From: Bradyrhizobium sp.
Lineage (GTDB): Bacteria; Pseudomonadota; Alphaproteobacteria; Rhizobiales; Xanthobacteraceae
DNA length: 33,190 bases
NCBI RefSeq assembly: GCF_004799445.1
Contig: NZ_SSNA01000074.1
Span: 1-33,190, forward strand
Direction: 5' to 3'
The notes under the pieces were generated by a model. It was given only the letters and a program-made list of their open reading frames with translations, had not been told where the DNA came from and did no database searches. Below, one piece after another: positions 15,977 to 23,503 of this stretch. The position numbers and the translations under genes were made by a program. Position 1 is the stretch's first letter. Every line of letters begins with the position of its first letter.

Positions 15977-15999
15977 CCGCAGGGAACGCTACCCTGCGG
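15977..15999. other. Hairpin in tkt-gap spacer
   Basis: An 8-base perfect stem (ccgcaggg at 15977-15984, ccctgcgg at 15992-15999) with a 7-base loop lies about 30 bases upstream of the gap ATG on the transcribed strand. It could fold in the gap leader. There is no T run, so a terminator is unlikely. Confidence 0.4.
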
Positions 16000-16100
16000 A
16001 GATTTGGACGGCGGATCGCCCGGTTCGGCCGGACGAGAACGGATAAGATAGGTTTTAGGTAGTCCTTTTTCCCGGCAAGCTCAACCGTCGGAAACCGCCG

Positions 16101-18083
16101 CTAGACGCGTTTCAGGACTGCACTGACCGCGGCCTCGGCGGTAATTCCAAAATGCTTGTACAAATCCTTGGCGGGCGCGCTGGCGCCGAAACCGTGCATG
16201 CCGATAAATACGCCATCGTGCCCGATCACGGCGTCCCAGCCCCAGCGGACCGCGGCTTCGATCGCGACCTTGACCGGCGCCTTGCCGATGATCGCCTCGC
16301 GCCGCTCGGCCGGCTGCGCCAGCAGCAATTCGAGCGAGGGCACCGACACCACCCGCGTCGCAATGCCGCGCTCGGCCAGCTGCTTCTGCGCGGCCACCGC
16401 GATCTCGACCTCGGAGCCGGTGGCGAACAGCGACACTTTGGCCTCGCCCTGGGCCGCGACCAGTTCGTAGCCGCCATGGCTGCACGGATTGTCCGAAGGT
16501 GCGGTGGTGCGCAATTGCGGAAGGTTCTGGCGGGTCAGCGCCAGCACCGTCGGCCCGTCGGTGCGGTTGAGCGCGAGTTCCCAGCATTCGGAGACCTCGA
16601 CCGCATCGCAGGGACGGAACACCCGCATGTTGGGAATCGCGCGTAGTGCCGCGAGATGTTCGACCGGCTGGTGCGTCGGTCCGTCCTCGCCGAGCCCGAT
16701 CGAATCGTGGGTCATCACATAGACCACGCCGGTGCCCATCAGCGCGGCGAGCCGCATCGCCGGACGCGCATAGTCGGTGAACACCAGGAAGGTGGCGCCG
16801 TTCGGCGCGAAGCCGCCGTGCAGGAAGATGCCGTTCATGGCGGCAGCCATGCCGTGCTCGCGGATGCCGTAATGGATGAAGCGGCCCTTCGGGGTCTTCG
16901 CCGAGAAGTCCGTCGCCGATTTCGCCTTGTTGTTGTTGGAGCCGGTGAGATCGGCGGAGCCCGCCAGAAATTCCATCGGCATCGCCGCGGCGATCGCCTC
17001 GATCACGGACTCGGACGATTTGCGGGTGGCGATGTTCTGCGGGGTTTCCAACAGCGCCTTCTTGTGCGCCTTGAATGCTTTCGCCAATGCTGCCGGCCGC
17101 TCGTGCTTCAGGCGGCGCTCGAACTCGGCGCGCTTGCGGTTCGACAGCGTGGCGAAGCGCGCTTCCCATTCCTTGCGCGCCGCGACGCCACGGCTGCCCG
17201 CTTCGCGCCAGGCCTTGAGGACGTCGTCGGGCACCGAAAACGGATCGAGCGAGATGCCGAGCTTTTCCTTGGCGCCCTTGAGTTCAGCGGCGCCGAGCGC
17301 CTCGCCGTGCGCCTTGTTGGTGCCGGCCTTGGTCGGCGCGCCGTAGCCGATCGTGGTCTTGCAGGCGATCAGCGAGGGTTTGTTGGACTTCTGCGCCCGG
17401 GCGATGGCGGTGGCGATGGCTTTTTGATCCTGACCGTCGATCAGTTCGGCCGCCCAGCCGGCGGATTTGAAGCGCTTCACCTGGTCGACCGAGTCGGCGA
17501 TCGAGGTCGGGCCGTCGATCGAAATGCCGTTGTCGTCGTACAGCACGATCAGCTTGTTGAGCTTCCAGTGCCCGGCCATGGCGATCGCTTCCTGCGACAC
17601 GCCCTCCATCAGGTCGCCATCGGAGGCGAGCACATAGGTGTGGTGATCGACGATCTTCTTGCCGAATTCGGCCGCCAGCATCTTCTCCGCGAGCGCCATG
17701 CCGATGGAAGTGGCGATGCCCTGGCCGAGCGGCCCCGTGGTGGTCTCGATGCCCTTGGTGTGGAAATTTTCCGGATGCCCCGGGGTCAGCGATCCCAGCT
17801 GGCGGAAATGCTTGATCTGGTCGAGCGTCATGTCGGCATTGCCGGTGAGATACAATAGCGCATAGAGCAGCATCGAGCCGTGGCCGGCCGACAGCACGAA
17901 ACGGTCGCGGTCCGGCCATTTCGGCTCGGCGGCGTCGAATTTCAGGAATTGCGTGAACAGCACGGTGGCGACGTCGGCCGCGCCCATCGGCAGGCCGGGA
18001 TGGCCGGAATTCGCCTTCTCGACGGCGTCCATCGCGAGCCCCCGGATCGCATTGGCCATACGGGTGTGATCGACATGGGTCAT
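16101..18083 (-). CDS. tkt: Transketolase
   Basis: 660 residues from the ATG at 18083 ([20 protein letters not shown]), preceded by AGGCGG; a longer frame to 18224 is unsupported. It is a thiamine-diphosphate and magnesium enzyme that moves two-carbon units between sugar phosphates in the pentose phosphate and Calvin pathways. The N-terminal pyrophosphate domain shows [34 protein letters not shown] and the metal-binding [14 protein letters not shown] (about 155). The middle domain has [13 protein letters not shown], then [19 protein letters not shown] with the catalytic glutamate, and [16 protein letters not shown]. It heads the minus-strand run tkt-gap-pgk-fba, and its start is back to back with the plus-strand zapA operon. 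Confidence 0.96.
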   Translation of the reverse strand: MTHVDHTRMANAIRGLAMDAVEKANSGHPGLPMGAADVATVLFTQFLKFDAAEPKWPDRDRFVLSAGHGSMLLYALLYLTGNADMTLDQIKHFRQLGSLTPGHPENFHTKGIETTTGPLGQGIATSIGMALAEKMLAAEFGKKIVDHHTYVLASDGDLMEGVSQEAIAMAGHWKLNKLIVLYDDNGISIDGPTSIADSVDQVKRFKSAGWAAELIDGQDQKAIATAIARAQKSNKPSLIACKTTIGYGAPTKAGTNKAHGEALGAAELKGAKEKLGISLDPFSVPDDVLKAWREAGSRGVAARKEWEARFATLSNRKRAEFERRLKHERPAALAKAFKAHKKALLETPQNIATRKSSESVIEAIAAAMPMEFLAGSADLTGSNNNKAKSATDFSAKTPKGRFIHYGIREHGMAAAMNGIFLHGGFAPNGATFLVFTDYARPAMRLAALMGTGVVYVMTHDSIGLGEDGPTHQPVEHLAALRAIPNMRVFRPCDAVEVSECWELALNRTDGPTVLALTRQNLPQLRTTAPSDNPCSHGGYELVAAQGEAKVSLFATGSEVEIAVAAQKQLAERGIATRVVSVPSLELLLAQPAERREAIIGKAPVKVAIEAAVRWGWDAVIGHDGVFIGMHGFGASAPAKDLYKHFGITAEAAVSAVLKRV

Positions 18084-18377
18084 GATGAAAATCCGCCTGA
18101 AATGAGATGCTTGGTGCGTTCCGCGCGGGAGCGAATGGCTGCGGCATGAGCCGGTTGGCCAAGCCTGAAGCCATGAAAGTAAGGCTGGATAGCACCTCAA
18201 TTCCCGGAGTCCAAGGCACTGCAACGCCGGCCGAGGGGGAAAAGTTGCTTAGCGGTGCATAGTTCCGAAGCGGCGTTGCGCTGGGCTCGCTTGCCACGTA
18301 AATTTAATCGCCTAAACGCTTGCCGGACCGCGAATTTTGCTGTGCGTCAGGCTTATGGAAGGTGCGCGCTGTCTGTC
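18084..18377. other. Divergent promoter region between tkt and the DUF4164-zapA operon
   Basis: 294 bases without a gene; it must hold start signals for both directions. I could not pick out a convincing -35/-10 pair. A frame open from 18255 into the DUF4164 gene lacks a supported start. Confidence 0.5.
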
Positions 18378-18698
18378 ATGAGCGATCGTCCCGCCAACGG
18401 TTCGGGCAACGCCGAACCAGCTTCAGTCGACATCGATGCCGCGACGCGCCGGCTGATGGGCGCGCTCGACGCCTTGGAAAGGGCGGTCGAACGGCGGCGC
18501 GAGGCCGACCGCGACGAGGAGGAGCTGGCGGCCCGGATCCAGGCGCTCGGCGCCGATCGATCGCGGCTGGCCGACGAACTCGATGGATCGCTGGTGAAGT
18601 CGCGCCGGCTGGAGCGCGCCAATCGCGAGATCGCCGAGCGGCTTGACGCGGCGATCGGCACCATCCGCTCGGTGCTCGATTCGGGAGGCAGTTCATGA
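18378..18698 (+). CDS. DUF4164 coiled-coil protein
   Basis: 106 residues from the ATG at 18378 (MSDRPANGSGNAEPASVDID). Residues about 25-95 form a continuous amphipathic coiled coil (RRLMGALDALERAVERR, then RLADELDGSLVKSRRLERAN). I recognise it as the DUF4164 family found upstream of zapA in Rhizobiales. The function is not established, but the overlap of its stop with the zapA start (ATGA) means the two are made together. A role in assembling or tuning the Z ring is a reasonable inference. It is acidic, lacks a membrane segment and should be cytoplasmic. Confidence 0.8.
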   Translation: MSDRPANGSGNAEPASVDIDAATRRLMGALDALERAVERRREADRDEEELAARIQALGADRSRLADELDGSLVKSRRLERANREIAERLDAAIGTIRSVLDSGGSS

Positions 18699-19078
18699 GT
18701 CATGTCAACGTCACCATCAACGGCCGGCAATACCGGATGGCCTGCGAGGAAGGCCAGGAGACACGGCTGCTGCGGCTCGCCGAGAGTCTGGAATCGCGGA
18801 TCCAAAGCCTGCGCGGCAAGTTCGGCGAGATCGGCGATGCGCGCCTGACCGTGATGGCGGCGCTGACGGTGTGCGACGAACTGCTCGACGCCAGCAACCG
18901 CATCCGCGGCCTCGAGGAGGAGCTTGATGCGCTGCGCGACGTCCGCATGGTCGCCGCCGATCGCGCCAGGGCGACGCAGCTCGCAGTGGCCAATGCGCTG
19001 AACGCCGCCGCCGACCGAATCGAGCAGACCACGCAGGTGCTGAACCGCACCATCGGCGGCGGCGTCGCGATCGGCTAG
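18695..19078 (+). CDS. zapA: Cell division protein ZapA
   Basis: 127 residues. ZapA binds FtsZ and bundles its filaments in the Z ring. The N-terminal globular part carries the family start VNVTINGRQYRMACEEGQE and LLRLAESLESRIQSLR (about 4-42), followed by DARLTVMAALTVCDELLDA and a C-terminal coiled coil (about 65-115) through which ZapA dimerises. The start overlaps the DUF4164 stop by four bases (ATGA). The next conserved features downstream, 6S RNA and the 5-formyl-THF cyclo-ligase, match the conserved zapA-ssrS-ygfA order known from many proteobacteria. Here that order is stretched by about 1.1 kb of repeats and a nuclease gene. Confidence 0.93.
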   Translation: MSHVNVTINGRQYRMACEEGQETRLLRLAESLESRIQSLRGKFGEIGDARLTVMAALTVCDELLDASNRIRGLEEELDALRDVRMVAADRARATQLAVANALNAAADRIEQTTQVLNRTIGGGVAIG

Positions 19079-19099
19079 CACCACGCTTGCCCTCCGGCT

Positions 19100-19272
19100 T
19101 ACCCTCCCCTGGAGGGGGAGGGTCGACGCGAATGCAATGAGCGGCGGGGTGGGGTGAAGGTCTATCGTCCTCGTCGGTGTGTCAGCGTCTCGCTCGCGGA
19201 TGGATCACCCCACCCCGTCCCGCATCTTGCTTCGCGCGATGCGAGCCGACCCTCCCCCTACAGGGGAGGGTA
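19100..19272. mobile_element. Short palindromic element A (DUF559-element family)
   Basis: Ends are inverted repeats of the form TACCCTCCCCTGGAGGGGGA and its complement. Inner arms read gcggcggggtggggtga and tcaccccaccccg. The roughly 60-base centre, read on the minus strand, ends ACACACCGACGAGGACGATAG (T-H-R-R-G-R-stop, quoted as residues), like the HRRQR-stop end of the DUF559 gene in the neighbouring long copy. This points to an internally deleted derivative. Confidence 0.6.
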
Positions 19273-19318
19273 AAAAGGCGAATCGCAGCTTGCTGCGAAT
19301 TCATGAATGCGCACCACT

Positions 19319-19848
19319 TACCTTCCCCTGGAGGGGGAGGGTCGACGCGAATGCAATGAGCGGCGGGGTGGGGTGACAGTCTATCTCTGGCGGCGGTGTT
19401 TCATTGGCTCGATTTTCGCCTCCCGCGATCCGTGCAACTCCACATAAATCCGTTCGAGTACAGCCGTCAGGTCACCGGTGATCTCGGAATTCCAGAAGCG
19501 GACGACACGATATCCCTCCTGCTCAAGCCAAAGCTGTCGTTCACGATCGCGTTTTGCCGTCTCGTCCTCGTTGTGGTGTCCGCCGTCGAGTTCGACGACG
19601 AGATGTGCAGCCGGACACAGGAAGTCGACGACATAGGGCCCGATCGGAGCCTGCCGTCGAAAATGCGTACCGTCCACCGGCAGTTCTTTCAGGGCACGCC
19701 ACAAAGCGCGCTCGTGTGGCATCGTGTTGGCGCGTAGTCGTTTGGCTGCTGCCCGGCGGATTGATGTCGAGACCATTTGTGCGGCTCACCCCACCCCGCA
19801 TCTTGCTTCGCGCGCTGCGAGCCGACCCTCCCCCTCCAGGGGAGGGTA
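19319..19848. mobile_element. Full-length palindromic element B encoding DUF559 nuclease
   Basis: The same terminal and inner arms as the short elements at 19100, 19909 and 22919, but with a 396-base gene between the inner arms instead of a 35-60-base centre. The arms are themselves hairpins (ccctcccc with ggggaggg). TA lies at both outer ends, which might be part of the repeat or a target duplication. No transposase other than the nuclease is present. Confidence 0.6.
19381..19776 (-). CDS. DUF559 / Vsr-like endonuclease-domain protein
   Basis: 131 residues. DUF559 proteins have the PD-(D/E)xK nuclease fold related to Vsr mismatch endonuclease. The family pattern is clear: RRAAAKRLRANTMPHERALW, then HFRRQAPIGPYVVDFLC (aspartate of the active site, about residue 50), LVVELDGGHHNEDET (acidic ExD and the following histidines) and GYRVVRFWNSEI near the end. 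The ATG at 19776 has no good ribosome site. The C-terminus is Lys/Arg-rich (MKHRRQR). The whole gene lies between inverted arms shared with three other elements in this window, which suggests it is the cargo or engine of that repeat family. Biological substrate unknown. Confidence 0.82.
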   Translation of the reverse strand: MVSTSIRRAAAKRLRANTMPHERALWRALKELPVDGTHFRRQAPIGPYVVDFLCPAAHLVVELDGGHHNEDETAKRDRERQLWLEQEGYRVVRFWNSEITGDLTAVLERIYVELHGSREAKIEPMKHRRQR

Positions 19849-19908
19849 AGTGGAGCGCAATCGTGAATTTGGAGCAAGCGGCCAACCAGATCGCGTTCCC
19901 GCTATTTT

Positions 19909-20085
19909 CACCCTCCCCTGGAGGGGGAGGGTCGACGCGAATGAAATGAGCGACGGGGTGGGGTGAACGTCTCTCATCGTCGACGGTATTTATTCCAGCA
20001 TCACGCTCGCGGATGGATCACCCCGCCCCGGTTCACATTTCGCTGCGCTCAATGTGAGCCGACCCTCCCCCTTCAGGGGAGGGTA
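19909..20085. mobile_element. Short palindromic element C (DUF559-element family)
   Basis: The same outer and inner arms as element A. The centre shares atccatccgcgagcg with A on the minus strand, then diverges. One minus-strand frame ends W-N-K-Y-R-R-R-stop, similar to the nuclease C-terminus in B. There is no open gene. Confidence 0.58.
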
Positions 20086-20166
20086 AGAAGAGCCGTGTTT
20101 CGGCATTAGAGCCGTCGCGCCTGCCTTAGCGCTGGCGGTTTGGGGGCATCGTGGTTACATTGGCCT

Positions 20167-20328
20167 TGCGAAGCTGTGTCGCGCGTCAGGAGCCATATAT
20201 CCCCGGGGCCTTATCGATCCTTCAGGGAACTATCCCTGGCCAGGTCCGTGGACTTGGTCACATGGTGCCCACCTACTTTCGTAGGGAACTCCGGGATCGA
20301 GCGCTCCAACGGCCATCGCGGCTTCGCA
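20167..20328 (+). ncRNA. ssrS: 6S RNA
   Basis: The segment fits 6S RNA, which binds the sigma-70 RNA polymerase holoenzyme by mimicking an open promoter. It lies between zapA and the 5-formyl-THF cyclo-ligase, the classical location. Nested pairing is visible: tgcgaagc (20167-20174) with gcttcgca (20321-20328), ggag (20189-20192) with ctcc (20304-20307), and tcgatcc (20214-20220) with ggatcga (20294-20300). A small hairpin cctac-tttc-gtagg lies at 20272-20285, a familiar piece of alphaproteobacterial 6S RNA. A T-rich run follows at 20330-20340. The ends are estimated from the closing stem and may be off by about ten bases. Confidence 0.85.
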
Positions 20329-20360
20329 CTTTTACTTTTTCTGTTGTTGCCCGATAGACA

Positions 20361-20500
20361 CCCGTCATCACCCGCGAAAGCGGGTGATCCAGTATTCCAC
20401 AGACGCCCGTGATAGAACCGTGAAGCCGCGGCGTACTGGATACCCCACTGGAGCCTGTCATCGGGCTCGCCGAAGGCGAGACCCGGTGGCGGGGTACGAC
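20361..20500. repeat. Palindromic repeat (gatccagta...tactggat family) before cyclo-ligase gene
   Basis: A gatccagtattcc left segment and a gcggcgtactggat right segment face each other, with side hairpins (cacccgcgaaagcgggtg; gggctcgccgaaggcgagaccc). The same family occurs at 29022-29119. It ends about 18 bases before the cyclo-ligase start codon. Confidence 0.6.
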
Positions 20501-20518
20501 GGCAGAACATGATGCTGG

Positions 20519-21106
20519 ATGTCAGCTTTGCCGGCAGACCAATCAAAGAGTGACCTCCGCGCCGCAGCGCTGGCCGCGCGCGATGCGTTGAGCGGCGAGC
20601 AGCGCGCCGCCGCGGCGCTGGCGCTCGCCGCGCGGGGACTGCCGCTCGAAATCGCGCCCGGCACCATCATCTCCGGCTATTCGCCGATCCGCAGCGAGAT
20701 CGATCCCGTGCCGTTGATGCGGGCGCTTGGCGCGCAGGGCGCGCGGCTGGCGCTGCCGGCGGTGATGGCGCGCGGCAAGTCGCTGGCGTTTCGCGCCTGG
20801 TCGCCTGACGACAGGCTGATGCTGGGGCCGCTCGGCATTCTCGAGCCGTCGCCGGCCGCCGCCGAAATCATTCCCGACATCATGCTGGTGCCGCTGGCGG
20901 CGTTCGATCGCCTCGGCCACCGCATCGGCTACGGCGCCGGACATTACGACTTTACGCTGGCGCATTTGCGCAAGGTCAAGCCCATCACCGCCATTGGCCT
21001 CGCCTTCTCGGCGCAGGAAATCGAGGCAGTTCCGGCGCTGCAGCACGACGTGCGGCTGGATTATGTGCTAACGGAAACCAAAGTGTTCGATTTCCGGAGT
21101 TCGTGA
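20519..21106 (+). CDS. ygfA: 5-formyltetrahydrofolate cyclo-ligase
   Basis: 195 residues, normal for the family. The enzyme converts 5-formyl-THF to 5,10-methenyl-THF with ATP, returning stored folate to use. Motifs: N-terminal SKSDLRAAALAARDALS with the ATP-contact lysine and arginines, GYSPIRSEIDPVPLM (about 53-67), and the C-terminal PLAAFDRLGHRIGYGAGHYD (about 126-145), which is the family fingerprint. The start codon follows the end of a repeat with no clear ribosome site. It follows 6S RNA as in other proteobacteria and is joined to the YmdB-like gene by a one-base gap. Confidence 0.93.
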   Translation: MSALPADQSKSDLRAAALAARDALSGEQRAAAALALAARGLPLEIAPGTIISGYSPIRSEIDPVPLMRALGAQGARLALPAVMARGKSLAFRAWSPDDRLMLGPLGILEPSPAAAEIIPDIMLVPLAAFDRLGHRIGYGAGHYDFTLAHLRKVKPITAIGLAFSAQEIEAVPALQHDVRLDYVLTETKVFDFRSS

Positions 21107-21107
21107 T

Positions 21108-21932
21108 TTGCGCATTCTTTTCGTGGGCGACGTGGTCGGCAGGGCCGGGCGCACTGCCGTTTCCGAGCATCTGCCCGGCATGATCCGCGACTTCCGCCTC
21201 GATCTCGTCGTCGTCAACGGCGAGAACGCCGCCGGCGGCTTCGGCATCACCGAGGCGATCTACCAGGAATTGCTCGACGCCGGCGCCGACGCCGTCACGC
21301 TCGGCAATCATGCCTGGGACCAGCGCGAGGCGCTGGTGTTCATCGAGCGCGCGCCGCGGCTGGTTCGCCCGGCGAATTTTCCGAGGGGAACGCCGGGCCG
21401 CGGCGCGGCGCTGGTCGACACCAAGAGCGGCCAGCGCGCACTGGTGGTCAACGCCATCGGCCGCGTCTTCATGACGCCGTTCGACGACCCATTCGCTGTT
21501 CTCAACCGCGAACTCGAAGCCTGTCCGCTGCGGATGGCGGCGGACGCGATCGTGGTCGATTTCCACGCCGAGGCATCGAGCGAGAAACAAGGCATCGGAT
21601 TTTTCTGCGACGGCCGCGCTTCTCTCGTGGTCGGCACCCACACCCATGTGCCGACCGCCGACCATCAGATTCTCGCCGGCGGCACCGCCTACATGACCGA
21701 CGCCGGCATGACCGGCGATTATGATTCGATCATCGGCATGCAGAAGGAAGAACCGCTGCGGCGCTTTACCTCCGGTATTCCCTCAGGGCGCTTCGAGCCG
21801 GCGCTGGGCGCAGCCACGCTGAGCGGCGTCGCGGTCGAGACTGACGATGCGACTGGACTCGCGCTTCGAATCGCGCCGGTGCGGATCGGCGGCAGGCTGG
21901 AGCCGGCACTGCCGGGATTTTGGCTGGGGTAG
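21108..21932 (+). CDS. YmdB-type (TIGR00282) metallophosphoesterase
   Basis: 274 residues starting at a TTG one base after the cyclo-ligase stop, so translation is coupled. The two-metal phosphoesterase motifs are MRILFVGDVVGRAG (Asp at the start), VVVNGENAAGGFGIT, VTLGNHAWDQREAL (GNHxWD) and VVDFHAEASSEKQG, with VGTHTHVPTAD and MTDAGMTGDYDS closing the metal site. YmdB of Bacillus is a cyclic-nucleotide phosphodiesterase with effects on biofilm and RNA turnover; whether this one does the same is unknown. The cyclo-ligase-YmdB pairing is common in Rhizobiales as far as I recall. No signal peptide, so cytoplasmic. Confidence 0.92.
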   Translation: MRILFVGDVVGRAGRTAVSEHLPGMIRDFRLDLVVVNGENAAGGFGITEAIYQELLDAGADAVTLGNHAWDQREALVFIERAPRLVRPANFPRGTPGRGAALVDTKSGQRALVVNAIGRVFMTPFDDPFAVLNRELEACPLRMAADAIVVDFHAEASSEKQGIGFFCDGRASLVVGTHTHVPTADHQILAGGTAYMTDAGMTGDYDSIIGMQKEEPLRRFTSGIPSGRFEPALGAATLSGVAVETDDATGLALRIAPVRIGGRLEPALPGFWLG

Positions 21933-22058
21933 GGGGCGGCCACGGCTGCCAAATAGGATCTCACTCCCGCATCAATACGGGGTCCGGGAAAACCCCCTCA
22001 GGTTGGCATGAGATTCGCATTTCCATTTTCGCCGGTCGTTTCCTTCCCTGGAGATCCA

Positions 22059-22205
22059 ATGGGCGAAGTCGTGGAATTCCCGAAGCCTGGTCCGAACCGG
22101 GACAAGGCCCGCCTTATTCAAGAGGCCCGCGCGCTGTACGAGAGCGTGTTTCCGACTGAAAAAGACCCCGCCGTCGCGCCGCAGAACCCGCCGGCGCAGA
22201 CCTAG
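22059..22205 (+). CDS. Small hypothetical protein (48 aa)
   Basis: Begins MGEVVEFPKPGPNRDKARLI with a well-placed GGAG ribosome site six bases before the ATG; the frame is open from 22008 but that start has no support. The product is soluble and charged, with one predicted helix (DKARLIQEARALYESVF) and a proline-rich tail. I believe similar small proteins occur in Bradyrhizobium after the YmdB-like gene, but no function is known. The ribosome site and sensible codons make it a credible gene. It follows the YmdB-like gene by 126 bases and precedes a long non-coding repeat region. Confidence 0.55.
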   Translation: MGEVVEFPKPGPNRDKARLIQEARALYESVFPTEKDPAVAPQNPPAQT

Positions 22206-22765
22206 CAAGCTCGTTCGAATTGGCGGGACTCAAAGCAGCGGTCAGCTCCGGCGCGCCGCGGCTGAACGGAGCAGTGATTTGCCCGACGGGCTGATTTCGC
22301 GATTGGCTGTCTAGTCCCTCCATGAAAAATATTCCGCTTTCGCCGTCGGGCAAATCATCTCTACAAACTCGCCCCGTCCCGCCTCGGTCAGAGGGGCGCT
22401 TCGCGGTCGTCACGAACGTTGGGTGCGGGATGCGGTGGACGCGGCAGCGACGCAAGACGAGCGGCGCTGATGCGGACGGCGAAGTCGTGTGGTCCTGATG
22501 TCCCGACGCTGGCATCAAGTGTGCGAAAACAAGTTTTCGCAGGCGACGGTGGCAAACAAGCCCGGTCACCGGGGAGAGCGCGAAGGAAACCGTTAAAACC
22601 ATTGCGCGGGGAATGCCGGACGATCCGGCGTGACCGTGGTGACTAACGCGTGTGCTTTCTACCACTGCACACGCGGCTGCGGACGCGCCGAGCGTCCGGC
22701 ATTCCCTGCGCCCTCTGAAATGAGGGCGGAACGAGCAGGCAAACTTCGCGCGAAACCCGCGGCGA
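22206..22765. repeat. Large structured intergenic repeat, no gene
   Basis: No credible gene in about 560 bases. Inverted repeats are dense: tgatttgcccgacgg (22275-22289) with ccgtcgggcaaatca (22343-22357), 15 perfect pairs; tgcgaaaac/gttttcgca at 22522-22541; a 19-base stem with one mismatch, 22604-22622 with 22693-22711, enclosing cgcgtgtgc (22647-22655) with gcacacgcg (22667-22675); and ccctc/gaggg at 22711-22726. I recognise the sequence as an element repeated in Bradyrhizobium and relatives. It may be a structured RNA or a mobile element without its own genes. Confidence 0.65.
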
Positions 22766-22786
22766 GATCGTGAAGCTGCGTTTTTG

Positions 22787-22875
22787 TCGTCATTGCGAGG
22801 AGCGAAGCGACGAAGCAATCCACGCTTGCTTCCTTGTTGCTCCATGGATTGCTTCGCTGGCGCTCGCAATGACGA
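22787..22875. repeat. Interspersed palindrome (tcgtcattgcgag...ctcgcaatgacga)
   Basis: Perfect 13-base end complementarity (tcgtcattgcgag at 22787, ctcgcaatgacga ending 22875) and a second inner pair gaagcaatcca / tggattgcttc. This palindrome type is widely dispersed in Bradyrhizobium and several other genera. Confidence 0.75.
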
Positions 22876-22918
22876 TTTGAATCCGGACTGTTTGATATTT
22901 GAATGGCGGCGCGCTCTT

Positions 22919-23080
22919 TACCCTCCCCTGGAGGGGGAGGGTCGACGCGACTGAAAGGAGCGGCGGGGTGGGGTGACGGTCTCTCCCAACGATCGGTGCC
23001 CGAATTGAGAGATCACCCCACCCCGGTTCACATTTCGCTGCGCTCAATGTGAGCCGACCCTCCCCCTCCAGGGGAGGGTT
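22919..23080. mobile_element. Short palindromic element D (DUF559-element family)
   Basis: The same outer arms (ccctcccctggagggggagg) and inner arms (gcggcggggtggggtga / tcaccccaccccg) as elements A-C. The centre is only about 35 bases. On the minus strand it has CACCGATCGTTGGGAGAGACC, weakly like the 3' end of the nuclease gene. It is 3 kb from the other three copies. Confidence 0.55.
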
Positions 23081-23148
23081 GGGGCTTATGCTCGGAAGAG
23101 GTGGAGTGAACCCACCGACAGCCTGATTCATTCAAAAGCCATCACGCG

Positions 23149-23382
23149 CTAGAATCCGAAGAACTTTTCCCGCAAGGCGTCTTCGTACTTCGCCTTGGCG
23201 TCTTTCACCTTGCTGCGCATGTCGTCCTCTTCAAAATGCGCCGCCTCCCAGGCGTCGACCTCGGCCACATCGTGATTGACGGAAGCCAGCGCCTCCTCCT
23301 TGCGAATGGCGGATATCCAGGCCTCCACCGCGTCCTTGTAGGCGGCCTGCAGTTCGTCGAGTTCCGGATGCTCACCGCTCAT
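23149..23382 (-). CDS. Small acidic hypothetical protein (77 aa)
   Basis: 77 residues, MSGEHPELDELQAAYKDAVE start, with a GAGGG ribosome site about 8 bases before the ATG. It is almost entirely helical and rich in Glu, Asp, Ala and Lys, with no membrane segment, ending EDALREKFFGF. It resembles small conserved proteins of Bradyrhizobium without known function. It is divergent from the MFS transporter gene; the 121-base gap contains an AT-rich tttatatagagag stretch that could be a promoter for either side. A role in helical protein contacts is possible, but nothing specific can be said. Confidence 0.6.
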   Translation of the reverse strand: MSGEHPELDELQAAYKDAVEAWISAIRKEEALASVNHDVAEVDAWEAAHFEEDDMRSKVKDAKAKYEDALREKFFGF

Positions 23383-23503
23383 GTCAAACCCTCTACCGGT
23401 GTATTTCGCCAGTTCCGGCGTTTATATAGAGAGCCCGAATGAACAAACGACGACATCGCGCGTCGCAAGCTGCTTTTGTCCTCACTCCCGGCATGTGGAA
23501 CTC

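Noticed and set aside
19100..20085. CRISPR-like array from repeated GC-rich arms
   Set aside because: Repeats are inverted and of irregular spacing, with gene-sized or homologous centres, not unique spacers of constant length, and no cas gene is present.
22114..22869. Open frame of about 250 codons on the minus strand in the repeat region
   Set aside because: It runs through structured repeats and the known palindrome at 22787-22875, has no recognisable domain and no ribosome site. Treated as repeat DNA.
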